Shown: positions 1 to 12,400 of the stretch, in pieces
Position numbering within the stretch: position 1 is the first letter of the stretch
Layout: each line of letters opens with the position of its first letter
Origin: Liolophura sinensis
Lineage: Eukaryota; Mollusca; Polyplacophora; Chitonida; Chitonidae
DNA: 64,000 nucleotides
Assembly (NCBI RefSeq): GCF_032854445.1
Contig: NC_088306.1
Span: 14,939,386-15,003,385, forward strand
Reading direction: 5' to 3'
Position numbers and translations under genes: made by a program
Notes under the pieces: generated by a model
Database searches by the model: none
What the model was told of the DNA's origin: nothing
Seen by the model: only the letters and a program-made list of their open reading frames with translations

Positions 1-169
1 TAAATATCTGTGGACATGTATGTACAATGCGTACATACATTATGCACCACTCATTTGTAATACCTGAAGGAAAAGCTCCTCAAGACTTGTAATACGGCAT
101 ACATTATTATGATGCGTCTCAGTTATAAGTATTAGGATAATCGTATTACACCCATGGATATTCTGACAC

Positions 170-1730
170 AGTTTTTACAGCACTGTCCTGTGTACCCTGA
201 CATACTTACAGTACAAGTAATGCTCTGGAGTTTTACAGCACTGTCCTATGTACCCTGACGTATTTACAGTACATGTAATGCTCTGGAGTTTTACAGCACT
301 GTCCTATGTACCCTGACATATTTACAGTACATGTAATGCTCTGGAGTTTTACAGCACTGTCCTATGTACCCTGACATATTTACAGTACATGTAATGCTCT
401 GGAGTTTCACAGCACTGTCCTATGTACCCTGACATACTTACAAGTACATGTAATGCTCTGGAGTTTTACAGCACTGTCCTACGTACCCTGACATACTTAC
501 AGTACATGTAATGCTCTGGAGTTTTACAGCACTGTCCTACGTACCCTGACATACTTACAGTACAAGTAATGCTCTGGAGTTTTACAGCACTGTCCTGTGT
601 ACCCTGACATACTTACAGTACATGTAATGCTCTGGAGTTTTACAGCACTGTCCTGTGTACCCTGACATACTTACAGTACATGTAATGCTCTGGAGTTTTA
701 CAGCACTGTCCTGTGTACCCTGACATATTTACAGTACATGTAATGCTCTGGAGTTTTACAGCACTGTCCTGTGTACCCTGACATATTTACAGTACATGTA
801 ATGCTCTGGAGTTTTACAGCACTGTCCTGTGTACCCTGACATACTTACAGTACATGTAATGCTCTGGAGTTTTACAGCACTGTCCTGTGTACCCTGACAT
901 ACTTACAGTACATGTAATGCTCTGGAGTTTTACAGCACTGTCCTGTGTACCCTGACATACTTACAGTACATGTAATGCTCTGGAGTTTTACAGCACTGTC
1001 CTACGTACCCTGACATATTTACAGTACATGTAATGCTCTGGAGTTTCACAGCACTGTCCTACGTACCCTGACATATTTACAGTACATGTAATGCTCTGGA
1101 GTTTCACAGCACTGTCCTATGTACCCTGACATATTTACAGTACATGTAATGCTCTGGAGTTTTACAGCACTGTCCTATGTACCCTGACATATTTACAGTA
1201 CATGTAATGCTCTGGAGTTTCACAGCACTGTCCTATGTACCCTGACATACTTACAGTACATGTAATGCTCTGGAGTTTTACAGCACTGTCCTATGTACCC
1301 TGACATACTTACAGTACAAGTAATGCTCTGGAGTTTTACAGCACTGTCCTACGTACCCTGACATACTTACAGTACATGTAATGCTCTGGGGTTTTACAGC
1401 ACTGTCCTACGTACCCTGACATACTTACAGTACATCTAATGCTATGGAGTTTTACAGCACTGTCCTATGTACCCTGACATACTTACAGTACATGTAATGC
1501 TATGGAGTTTCACAGCACTGTCCTATGTACCCTGACATACTTACAGTACATGTAATGCTCTGGAGCTTTACAGCACTGTCCCATGTACCCTGACATACTT
1601 ACAGTACATGTAATGCTCTGACATACTTACAGTACATAGAATGCTCTGACATACTTACAAGTACATGTAATGGTCTTACATACTTACAGTACATGTAATG
1701 CTCTGACATACTTACAGTACATGTAATACA
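170..1730. repeat. 58-bp minisatellite, about 25 copies
   Basis: The unit contains TTTTACAGCACTGTCCTATG and ends in TACAGTACATGTAATGCTCT. Units between 170 and about 1610 are nearly uniform at 58 bp. From 1610 to 1730 only a shortened 28-29-bp piece (CTGACATACTTACAGTACAT) is repeated. No unique spacers, so it is not CRISPR-like. Confidence 0.95.
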
Positions 1731-1844
1731 GTACAGAAATCAAAATCCTTTGAGTGCACAATTACCATGGTACATTTGAAGTTGCTTAAAGTCACTTGTA
1801 TTACCACCCAAGAGTTAGGTAAGGTGTTAATGTCTTAACACTGA

Positions 1845-2179
1845 ATGAGTGAGCGCTCGGGTTTAATGTTGTACTTAACAGTTATTCAGTCATATGACAA
1901 CGAAGGAGTCCTTAGTGGGCATGTACATAGATTTCAACCGCTCATTTATCTAGTGCTGCTCCACTGAGACGACTTACTGAAGGCAAGTGAGCCACTCTGC
2001 CCGAGCCATTATACTGATACAGGTCAACAAGTTGTTGCACTATCCCCTTAATGCTGAACGCCTAGCAAGGAAGCTACACTTCCTTTTCTTAAAGTCTTAG
2101 GTGTGACCTTACTGAGGACTGAAACTGATCTACTGCTCTTGAAGCGCACAATCTACCAACTGTGCTATGGGCAGGTGTT
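1845..2179 (-). mobile_element. SINE family B, full-length copy
   Basis: It is the same element as 16829-17186, with a tRNA-like head on the minus strand (A box TAGCACAGTTGG, here degraded) and a TGAGTGAG tail. The flanks TTAACACTGA (1835-1844) and TTAACCCTGA (2180-2189) are probably the target-site duplication. Confidence 0.75.
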
Positions 2180-2189
2180 TTAACCCTGA

Positions 2190-5100
2190 TTGCTTCCCCA
2201 CACACATACACCTATGAACATACATACCTGTTCACGTAAGCTTATCAAATTGGGACTAATGCCAAAGGGTAGACATGTAATCACTGGGCCTGGGTGTTGA
2301 GCACAGGTAATATATAGGTAGAGTGACTGAGGAATGATTCAACACATTCCCACAGAATTCGATCAGGACGGCAGAGAGCACAGAGTTACTTTTTGTGGAT
2401 ATATACGCATCTATATACATGTATTGTAGCAAAGGAACAATGGTAACAATAACTGTGGATATAGCGTACAGGTATTCTGAGCTCAAAATGTTAATATATT
2501 ACACATACAGACTGAAATTGCTGGAAGCATTTTCATTAAATGTTTTCACTGGTAAAAAAAATGATTGAAGACAGAGGTCATTGTACTTGTGTTTACTCTG
2601 ATAGACGGACTGAAAAAAAAAAACTGGCCTGATGTAAATTGGTATACAAGATCTAACTGAGGTCAACGTCCCACGTAACATGGAAATTCTCGCTTGATAT
2701 AGCAAGGTGAGAACACACACCTGTAGATGAGCAAAGGCTACTTGTCTATATATGAGTATCAGTTATCAATAAATCAATAAATGTTGAAAACTGAACTCTT
2801 AATTATAGCCTACCCCCAAAAAAAAATCTTAGAAAAATTTACCTGCTGGAGGCAATAAACCTGTCAGAAGAAAGCTGTGTTACCTGTACGTCGATAGCTG
2901 TCAATCAGCCCATACAGGTAAAAATCCAGGTGAGCGAGTACAGGTAAAACACTTGTCAAATTGACACAGAGCTTTGACCAGCAGGGAAGCTGCCAGGTGC
3001 AAGACTCAGCTTCCTATACACACAGGCGTGCACAGTGACGAGGGAAAGAATCAAATTCCTTGAGCAAATGTATATATACGTGATAGGTAAACATTAAAGA
3101 ACCAAAACAACACAAATGAGAGAGGGGCACATGACTTGTGAGACTTAAATGCTGCTGTTTGTTATGTCTGAATCGTCCGTTTCTGGATACCTTTGCTTAG
3201 TAGACTTACACGAAGACTTCTGAGATAAAGTTTTCCAAGTGTAATTCGTTATAAAGATCATCACGTAATACAAAGGTAGATACTGGAAAAGATAAAACTA
3301 CAAGTAACTCAAACACTTCATAATTTTATCATTTTTAGCACTTTTAATCTAAGTCAAGAGCTTCCACATCTGTATAAAACAGAAAAAAAGTATCCAAGAC
3401 TCAAAATTATTTGCACAAAAAAATGAACTCATCAAAACGATATACAATGTATTTACTTTATTCTATGTAGCTATTTACCTAAGTCCTGCTTCAAAACAAA
3501 GGCACTTTCTTGGGTCTCTGAATAGGGCTTATGATCCAGAGAATTCTAGTCTTCTGAATACTGCATCTCCATGAAGTATATAGTATTGCAGTCAAACTGA
3601 TTATCAAATCAGCAGACAGTGCTAGCAAAGGAGACCAAAGTTTCGCACGTTAGACATGTTACACACAGGGAGCTTTCAACGAACAGGTACGCAGCAAGCC
3701 TTTCTTCAAGCATCAAGCTTCAACCTTCCAATCAAGGCACACTTCCTCTTGTGTACAGCAGAGTACTAATGGCTCTATATACATGTACTACTGTAAAAGG
3801 CTACTTACCAGGTAAGAATATCAAAAACCTCGCAGTACATGCACAAATATGTATAAGATTTGAAAAAAGAGTTATTTCCTCGATGACTGGAACTGACAAG
3901 GAGAATAATTTCTATGGAAACATGTGAGATGTGATTGTACATTCATGAATTTATCTACCGTTTTGACCTACCTGTACACAAAAATAATGTTTTCATAGGC
4001 CGTCATCCAGGTGTGTGTGAAAGCATAAGGTGTAAAAGGTGGCATTGCTTGGACTTTAAGAAAGTAGGGCAAGATACAACGTACATGTAATAGAAGACAG
4101 AATCCTAGCAGATTTTATTTATCCATAGTTAATATGTAAATGTGAGAGAGATTCTAAAGTACTGCTTTTGCTCTAAAAATCTACATGAAAACACGTATCT
4201 TTAAGAGGTAAATAAATGCTAAGGAATACAACTTTTAAAGCTGAAACTAGGGTATGATCCCACTTCCCAAACAATCCATGATGCACTCTCTAAGATGAAC
4301 AGAGCTCTCAGAATAAAGCCAAAAGGTAACTTTAAGGTGATAGACAAAAATTTGGGCCATACACAGTGCCATTATGAATGTTTTATAAGGAAGTAGAAAT
4401 GACAAAAATCTCTGTAGACTTGAGCGGTGAAGAGTCAACAAACTCTTTACATTTCTGATGGCTTCCTGTATTTTTCTACAAACCCGTGGTCAGGTCAAAG
4501 TGTACTGATTATATTAAAGGGTTTTTGCACCATATGTTTGTATTACAGGTAAAAAAGTCAACTGCATGCAAACTACATGTACTCTGTAAATCACCCACTT
4601 GTGGACTTATTTCAATACTGAACATCCTGGTTTGTATAAAACTATAAAATTTAACCTGAAAGGGATCTTCTTCTTGTACAAAATAAAGGTTACAAGAGCA
4701 CCTAGCTTTTTCAAATCGCTATAGACCTGTTTTAGGATAAAACTGTGCATAAAATTCTGAAGTATGCCACCACAAATACAAACAAACTAACATGGTAGTG
4801 TCTGCTCAGCTGTAAGCCAGAATATATAATACAGATGAAGCATGTACAGTCAATAATGTCTCTAGCAATTCTAACTTATGTCAGAAACCCTAAAAAGTCA
4901 ATGTTCTAAAATGTTCTCTTTCAAACAATTTTCCCACACACTTAGAAAAAAAGCTACGTTTTCAAAATTGATCTTTTTTTCCTCAATTTGTTTTTTTTTT
5001 TTTGTTTCATAATGTAATTTCTATGAAATATACTACAACAGAGTCTGGTAATACACTTACTTCATAATATACGAACATCTGCGTGTGTAGTGTACCTTTG

Positions 5101-8100
5101 AATTGCATGCATGAAAACGCCCACTTTAAAAGTTTTAATTATGTGTTTATTTATAAACACTGTTTATCTTTCTGTCTCTGTCATCTTCACCACAGCATTA
5201 CTCAGGGCAGAGGTAATATTTCTTGACACTGCCTCAGTTACAGGCTGAACATTATGTGTGTGGAGGGTTTAATTAATGCACTGGTGGCCTTTGGGGCATC
5301 CCTGTTCTAAAATATGATCTGACAAAAAAACATAAACATCTTGTTTATTAAATCTGTATAATAAAATATTGACAGAGATAATTTTTGCTGTGTTTTTATC
5401 TGAGATCTGTTATATAATTATTTGATATGTACATTGGTTTTTGGTGGGTTTTTTTTGGCATGTAAAAAGTTTATTTTTACCATAATTAAGTAATTAAAAT
5501 ATTCAGATAAAATCGTATCATCTTTCCTCCTACATGTTCATGAATATACAATTTGAAAAAAAAAACAAAAAAAAAAACAAAAAAAAAAACAAAAAAACCC
5601 AAAACAAATCAGATGTCTAGTGAAAACAATAATTTAATGCAAATAAAAAAATTCTTGGTATATAATGCTAAACCTTAATCAGTTTTCAGCTGTGATAGAA
5701 AAGCAGCTTTTAAAGTCACTTTTAAAGTCTGTGAATTGGCTGGTAAGTCAAATCTCGGACATTACAGCTTTTAACACGACTTAATCATTTACAAATGTGC
5801 ACGTAAAAAGGAACAAACGTGCAAGATGACATCCAGTTTTTGCGTAACAGACAATGCAAATTTGCACTTCTTAAAAATATAGAAGGGGCCGGCAGCAATT
5901 CTGACTGCTGGTGCTTGCCTGAGCAGGGTAATAACTCTGCCGTAAACAGGGGATTGTAAACTCTGAAAAATGAACAAACACTGGCTGTATATCCAACTGG
6001 AAATTCTACAGCAGTTCAATTCTATGATACCAGGAAAATATAAAAATGTTTGAGAGATTCGAAAAATCAGCAAATCAAATTTAACAAAGTGTCATTTTTC
6101 ATTGTCAAGTGACTGAAAAATTCTTAAGTACATGTACATGTTAAAAGCCCCAAGCATACATAAATACATTTTTTCAATAGGTCCAGCCAAATTTTCTCCA
6201 CACATTCAAGCTTGGAGATTCCATTTTAATTATTTTTCGAGATAAATACTGTGCTCACAGACAGACAGACAGAGAGACGGACCGACGATTGGTTTTTGGT
6301 GGGTTTTTTTGGCATGTAAAAAGTTTATTTTATTAATTAAAGTTTATTTTTACCATAATTAATTAATGTATTCAGATAAAATCGTATCGTTTACCATGTT
6401 ATTTCAGACTGAGAAGTAGGTAGAGGGCACTAGAACTACAAGTGAATTTCACTACAACTGATGTCACTGTAATAAGGGTGATTTTGACCATGTCCTAGTT
6501 TTCCCCACAGTGGAGTCAGTACCCACAAAGACACTAACATGCAGCCATATGTGCACATCATCAGAAAATGGCTAACACAAGCTAAATGTACAAGAACCCA
6601 CACAATGTACATCAGTCAAAGTCTGTCTCCAATACTGCTGATCACAGCCGTATTACAGTAACATGGCAAGAAATGACTTTCTTCTTAAATGAAACAGGAC
6701 AATTTCTGGGAAGCCTCTCCCCCCAACCTCCCATCTCTCCTCTCCAGCAACCACCACCATCAGAATCTAAAACATCACACATTTATCTTTATCGGGAACA
6801 TATATGTAAACGAAAACCTGTTTTTTTGGAAGCTAGGTCTCTGGGAAAATCGTACCACATCTTTATGTTGTCCTAGAAACCATATAAGGAGCAGCTGGTA
6901 ATGGTCCTAAATGCATGTTTCCTCCAGATTCCATAGGTCTTCATCACACCCACACAGCCCACACTGAAAGTGTACCGACCCAGCAGATCTAAGCCTTCCA
7001 TCCTAAACCATTCACACAAGGCCCCACCCTAACACATACACACACACTGTCAGCCTGGGCAGTTCTTCACTCTACGATTCAAATCTGTGACAGGGGATTT
7101 GCCTAGCTGACCACCCTGACACATTTACACACACTGTCAGCCTGGGCAACTCTTCACCCTAGGATTCAAATCTGTGACAGGGGATTTGCCTAGCTGACCG
7201 GTCACACATCAATGTTAGTATGTCCATCCCATGTACATGATGAGAATGCATGTAAACCCTGGTCAGGACTGACCAAGCTAAGCAGATTACTGATGTGATA
7301 GCCTGAGCCGGCTTTATCCACCAAAGGAAGTCAAATTAAATTTTCTGCTAATGTTGGAAAAAAAAATTGGCTCAGCCTCTGCTAGTTTGAATTTAAGGCG
7401 ATATCCAGTTGCACATGAAGCAGAGTGACACATAATGGAAAATCACACATACAAACATACATGCAGTGACTGTTTTACACATCCATATCCGTATACCTAC
7501 ATGTACATTATAAGAGCATAAAGCCTGGATGAGGACTAAGCTAAGCAAATTACTGATGTCACAGCGCCACCATCAGTTTAAATTAAAAACAAATCCCAAG
7601 TGGATATTGCTGACAAAAAAAACAAAAAAAAATACATGTTGGTAATGTAGAAGTCACTGAAGTCAAAAAAAAAAGCAAACTAAGCTCACCCTCAGCAAAT
7701 TTAAATGTTTAAGCTGCACATGAAGCCGAGCAAAGCATACAAGTGTAAGGGCTGAAATACATGTACACTGCACACATAAGGGGTTGTTTCTGTTCAGTCC
7801 TTAGCTTGTTTTGACATTCCTACATTCTGACCAGAGTAAAATATTTTAAGGTCTCAATTTCCACAGCACCCATTATCCACAGCAGGGTGTAATGCTCAAA
7901 CTACAGCCATGTGTGTGTGTGAGTAAAGCAAGACCCAGGGACAAACCCCTGTCATCAGTCACATTACCGTAAATACTCAAAATCCCTCCCCCCCCCCCCC
8001 CCCCGCCCCAAATTTTCTGTAAAACAAGACCAAGGCTAAGCAGATGTTATCTCACCTATAAAACTCAAACAATATACATAGAGGTGAAAAATGTTTATAG

Positions 8101-8650
8101 CAATATAGAGGGCAAGGCTGAGCCAGTCATCTAGTGACTACTGGTACTTAAAATTTCTCCCCAGACATAGATATTTGCCATATTTATGGTACAGATATTT
8201 AACCCTGTCTGAGATAGGGGTACATAGTTATTCTACTTCCATCTGGTCTTTTTTTTCCCCTTATCCCAAGATGTCAGAAATCTCTAAATCTCCTTTCTCA
8301 AGGTAGGATAAATGAGGTAACTTAAACTTGACCCTTCAACCCTCAAGTTTTCCTCTTCCCATTTTGTTTCAAGTTAACAGGCACATTTACTAATGCCAGG
8401 AAGTCTTTACATATTTACATCCACAATGGCTACATGAATAACAGGAAGTATTGTACATTCTCGACTTCTTCAGTTGATCAAAACAGAGTTAAAACTATCA
8501 GGACAAGGAAAAAAATCACCCCAAACTTTAGGTAAATTACAGCAGCCTCATCAGTACTAATTGCTCTGAGCTTTTTCTTCATAAAATGACATCCAGATTA
8601 TACTGCCAAAAGATGAGTTGATTTATGAAAGTGGGTTCTCCAGGATTTCA
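2190..8650. other. intron sequence downstream of exon 35, no gene seen
   Basis: AT-rich sequence with no DOCK block and no other recognisable protein. It contains two diverged copies of a short dispersed repeat (5432-5520 and 6286-6392), A-rich runs (5556-5600), an 83-bp tandem duplication (7029-7199), a diverged pair at about 7230-7420 and 7500-7710, and a C-run at 7983-8003. The short ORFs look like chance. Confidence 0.7.
7029..7199. repeat. tandem duplication of about 83 bp
   Basis: Two copies, each ending in CAGGGGATTTGCCTAGCTGA, preceded by a CACACACTGTCAGCCTGGGC block. Confidence 0.85.
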
Positions 8651-8651
8651 A

Positions 8652-9332
8652 ATGAGCACACTATTGACCACTCAGCCGGTAAGGACTTACATGTATGGAC
8701 TTGTCAGAATGGCTAGTAGATGATCATGGTCAAGCTGTCCTGAAACTTCCTGTTACATAAGCCCACCACATCCCTGATTAGGAATGGGATGGGGCCACGG
8801 GCCAGGAGACTAGCGAGCACACCTTTTACCACTCAGCCGGTATGGACTTGTCAGAATGGCTAGTAGATGATCATGGTCAAGCTGTCCTGGAACTTCCTGA
8901 TACTCAAGCCCACCACATCCCTGATTAGGAATGGGATGGGGCCACGAGCCAGGAGACTTTAGCGAGCACACCTTTTACCACTCAGCCGGTAAGGACTTGC
9001 ATGTATGGGCTTGTCAGAATGGCTAGTAGATGATCATGGTCAAGCTGTCCTGGAACTTCCTGTTACACAAGCCCACCACATCCCTGATTAGGAATGGGAT
9101 GGGGCCACGGGCCAGGAGACTTTAGCGAGCACACCTTTTACCACTTGTCCAGTTAGGATTCTTACCTGCATGGACTTGTCAGAGTTGGCATAGTTGTTAA
9201 TCATGGCCAGGCTGTCCTGGAACTGACTGTTGCTCAAGCCTACCACATCCCCGATTAGGAATGGGATGGGGCCACAGGCCAGGAGACTTTAGCGAGCACA
9301 CCTTTTACCACTTGACCAGTTAGGAATCTTAC
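8652..9332 (-). pseudogene. tandem partial copies of DOCK exon 35 with donor site
   Basis: Four copies of the 3' part (about 90 nt) of exon 35 start near 8690, 8846, 8999 and 9166. Each is followed by the same non-exonic filler, giving units of about 155-167 bp. The copy next to the real exon (9166-9257) keeps the CAG|GTAAG donor and is most similar. The three further ones have substitutions or deletions, and their donors are changed. The 5' part of the exon and its acceptor are absent from all copies, so they are not complete exons. Confidence 0.85.
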
Positions 9333-9446
9333 CTGCATAGACTTGTCAGAGTTGGCATAGTTGTTAATCATGGCCAGGCTGTCCTGGAACCGACTGTTGC
9401 TCAAGCCCACCACATCCCCAATCAGCTGAGATACTGAGATTATCAC
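9333..9446 (-). CDS. DOCK9: DOCK exon 35: last exon visible
   Basis: 114 nt, phase 0 to 0, 38 codons. It contains [34 protein letters not shown] and ends at Gln. The donor is ATGCAG|GTAAGA. The next expected block (the [20 protein letters not shown] region leading to DHR-2) is not seen between here and position 1. Partial copies of this exon form the array at 8652-9332. Confidence 0.97.
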
Positions 9447-12400
9447 CTGTGAGTCCAAAAAATTCTTATGTTAGATTTCCATAGTTACTGTACTCATCCA
9501 GCATTGAGCGCCGTAGGACATAGGGCCCGTATGTATCAAGGAACTTAAGACTTGAGTCATAAATTGCAAGTTCTTAAAAAGCCAAACTCAGAACAGGAAA
9601 GCGGGCGTCTGGGCTCAGTTGGTTAGCACGCTAGCACAGCGTGATGACTCAGGAGTCTCTCACCAATGCGGTCGCTGTGAGTTCAAATCCAGCTCATGTT
9701 GGCTTCCTCTCTCACAATAAGTGAGAAGCTCTGTCAGCAACCTGCAGATGGTTGTGGGTTTCTCCTGGGCTCTGCCCGGTTTCCTCCCACCATAATGCTG
9801 GCCGCCGTCGTAAAGTGAAATATTCTTGAGCACGGCATAAAACACCAATGAAATAAATAAATAAAAAAATAAATCAAGACAGAAAAGAACTCAAACTGTA
9901 GTTACCTGTAGTACATTGTTTGAGGTTTCATAAATAAGGGCCTAGGGGAAACCATATCCCCTATAACACTTGGGCAGGGGTTTAAACTTAAATATATGGG
10001 TATTACATAACCAGTTTACCCACAAATCGTCCTCCCAAATGCTAGCCTGAACTATAGACCACACAACTATGGCTCAGCTTACATGTACACATGCTTTTGG
10101 TAGAAAAGGTTCCTCATTTATAGTGCATAACCCTTTTCTTTTTTTTGGCTGGTAATGGCGAGCTTATAAAATACAGGGTGGAGCAAAAGTCTGGACCCAT
10201 AGGCAATTTGCTATATAAGAATTTACAGTTTACAATAAGTGTTCGAACCGACTTCCACCTTCCTCCAAACACTTTCTTACTCGGGAGACACATGATCTTT
10301 GCACATTTCGAAGCACGGAGTTATTCCCTCTTATGGTTTCAATTTCTTGTGTGATGCTATCTTTTAGCGCTTGTAATGTTCTTGGTTTGTTAGCATAAAC
10401 CACTGATTTAACATGCCCCCATGAGAAAAAATCCAAAGGACTCAAATCCAGCGATCTTGGTGGCCATTCAACTGGCCCTTGACGTCCACTCCATTTCCCT
10501 GGAAATGTGGTGTCATGTAAAATTATACATGATACTTAAATGATCCAAATCATGTTAAAAATAAATGAAAACAATAGTAAATTGCCTATGGGTCCAGACT
10601 TTTGCTCCACCCTGTATGTTTGCCCTACAGTAATGCCATTTAACAAGGGCGATAACTCCGCAAATATGCACTCTCTTGAAGACAATGCTTAGACATCCGT
10701 CTTACTGTCCTTGCGATAGTCATATGCCTTTTCTTGTATTATGATCGTGCTGACTTGCTCCACATCCTGTCTGAGATACTTGTAAATTACTTATAAAGTT
10801 TTAACCACTCAAGGCCAAATTGAATACAGGTAAAACAAAAACCTAACCTGAAGATGGACTCTTGTAAAGCTGGTTTTGTGGCTGAACTCAAAGTTAGACT
10901 TCATAAGAATATACAGCAGTCCACAGGCTTCTTTCCTCGTGGAGTTTAACTTGGAGTTACAGCAGCGTAATATCTGAAAAAAAAAAATACAAACTAAAAA
11001 GAGCACAGTACACTTTAAAACAATGCCAAGAAGATTTGGTACATTTTTTTCAGCATTTACACAAAGGCAAATTATGAGAATTTTCTGCATGGTAAAATCA
11101 TCCCACTAAATATGTGAATTTTTTATATGGTGATTTGACCATCACCTGACTTTTAATTATGAAGGAATGAATCAGCGACGATGCATAATGCCACAATGAC
11201 AATTTTTCAACGATATTTTGGTGAAAACATGATAACAATACATGTATAGGAAATAGTTGTAGCTTTCGACATGAATAGAAGATCATGCAATATCAAAAGG
11301 ATAATTACAGACGACTTTAAAAAAAAAATCAAAATTGTACAGTAAAGTCTGAATACCACTAAAATTGTTCTCACAAAAAATGCATTTGACATTTTTATTT
11401 GATTGGTGTTTTACGCCGTACTCAAGAATATTTCACTTATATGACGGCGGCCAGCATTATGGTGGGAGGAAACCAGGCACAGCCCGGGGGAAACCCACGA
11501 CCATCTGCAGGTTGATGCCAGACCTTCCCACATATGGCCGGAGAGGAAGCCAGCATGGGCTGGAGTTGAACTCATGAAAAAATGTAAACAATGACCGAAG
11601 GGAAACATGGAAATTCAGGGTATTTCTATCCCATGCTGAAAAACTTAGGCACAGAGAAATGAATATGCTAAACATTTTTTATCAAATTTAGACAATATTT
11701 GGACCAGTCTTAACACAGAAACCAATGGCCAATGAGAATCATGGAATTCATGAAATAAAAAATTCATGGCATGGATCAGTCTGGCTTTCAAAACTGATTT
11801 GAGAATTCCCAGAATGAACCTAGGTAATAATTCATTTTCTGAAATAATTGAATTATTTTTAATTTCTCTTTCAACATTTGTAGTAGACAAGCTCTGTCTT
11901 ACCTCATAGCAGAGATCACCACACAATAAGGCGTTTCCCCGAAATAGCACAGTGGGGAACTGAAATGGGAAAAAAAGTAAAGAATTTAATTATTTATGTG
12001 TTTGAACCACCAAGGCATTGGAAAGTAACTGACAACGTCAGAAATAGATGGTGTCAGTAACCCTTGTCGGATATGAGGGCTACTAACACCCTACATGTAC
12101 AAGCAAATCTATCCTGCAAATCAATTCAGCACAAAAGACTGATATATAGGGAAACCACTTTAACAGAACCAAGGGAGATAACCTAGTCACTGGCTGCAGG
12201 ATACAGGAATATACGTGTTCCTGACATGATCGTTGCTGTCCAATAAAAAGTGAAGTATTTTGTCTGATGCGGGGTAAACTAATGCACACATACTGTAAAT
12301 CTTCAACCTTCTCAACCACCAGATTCTCACAGCCCTAAAGATCTGGAAGCGGCCCGATTTTTATTTATTCTATCTCAGGCTCACACTGGACCATATATCT

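Noticed and set aside
170-1730. Possible CRISPR array
   Set aside because: The 58-bp units are contiguous with no unique spacers, and the DNA is animal.
3619-3927. 102-codon plus-strand frame
   Set aside because: No domain, low-complexity surroundings, no splice or promoter support.
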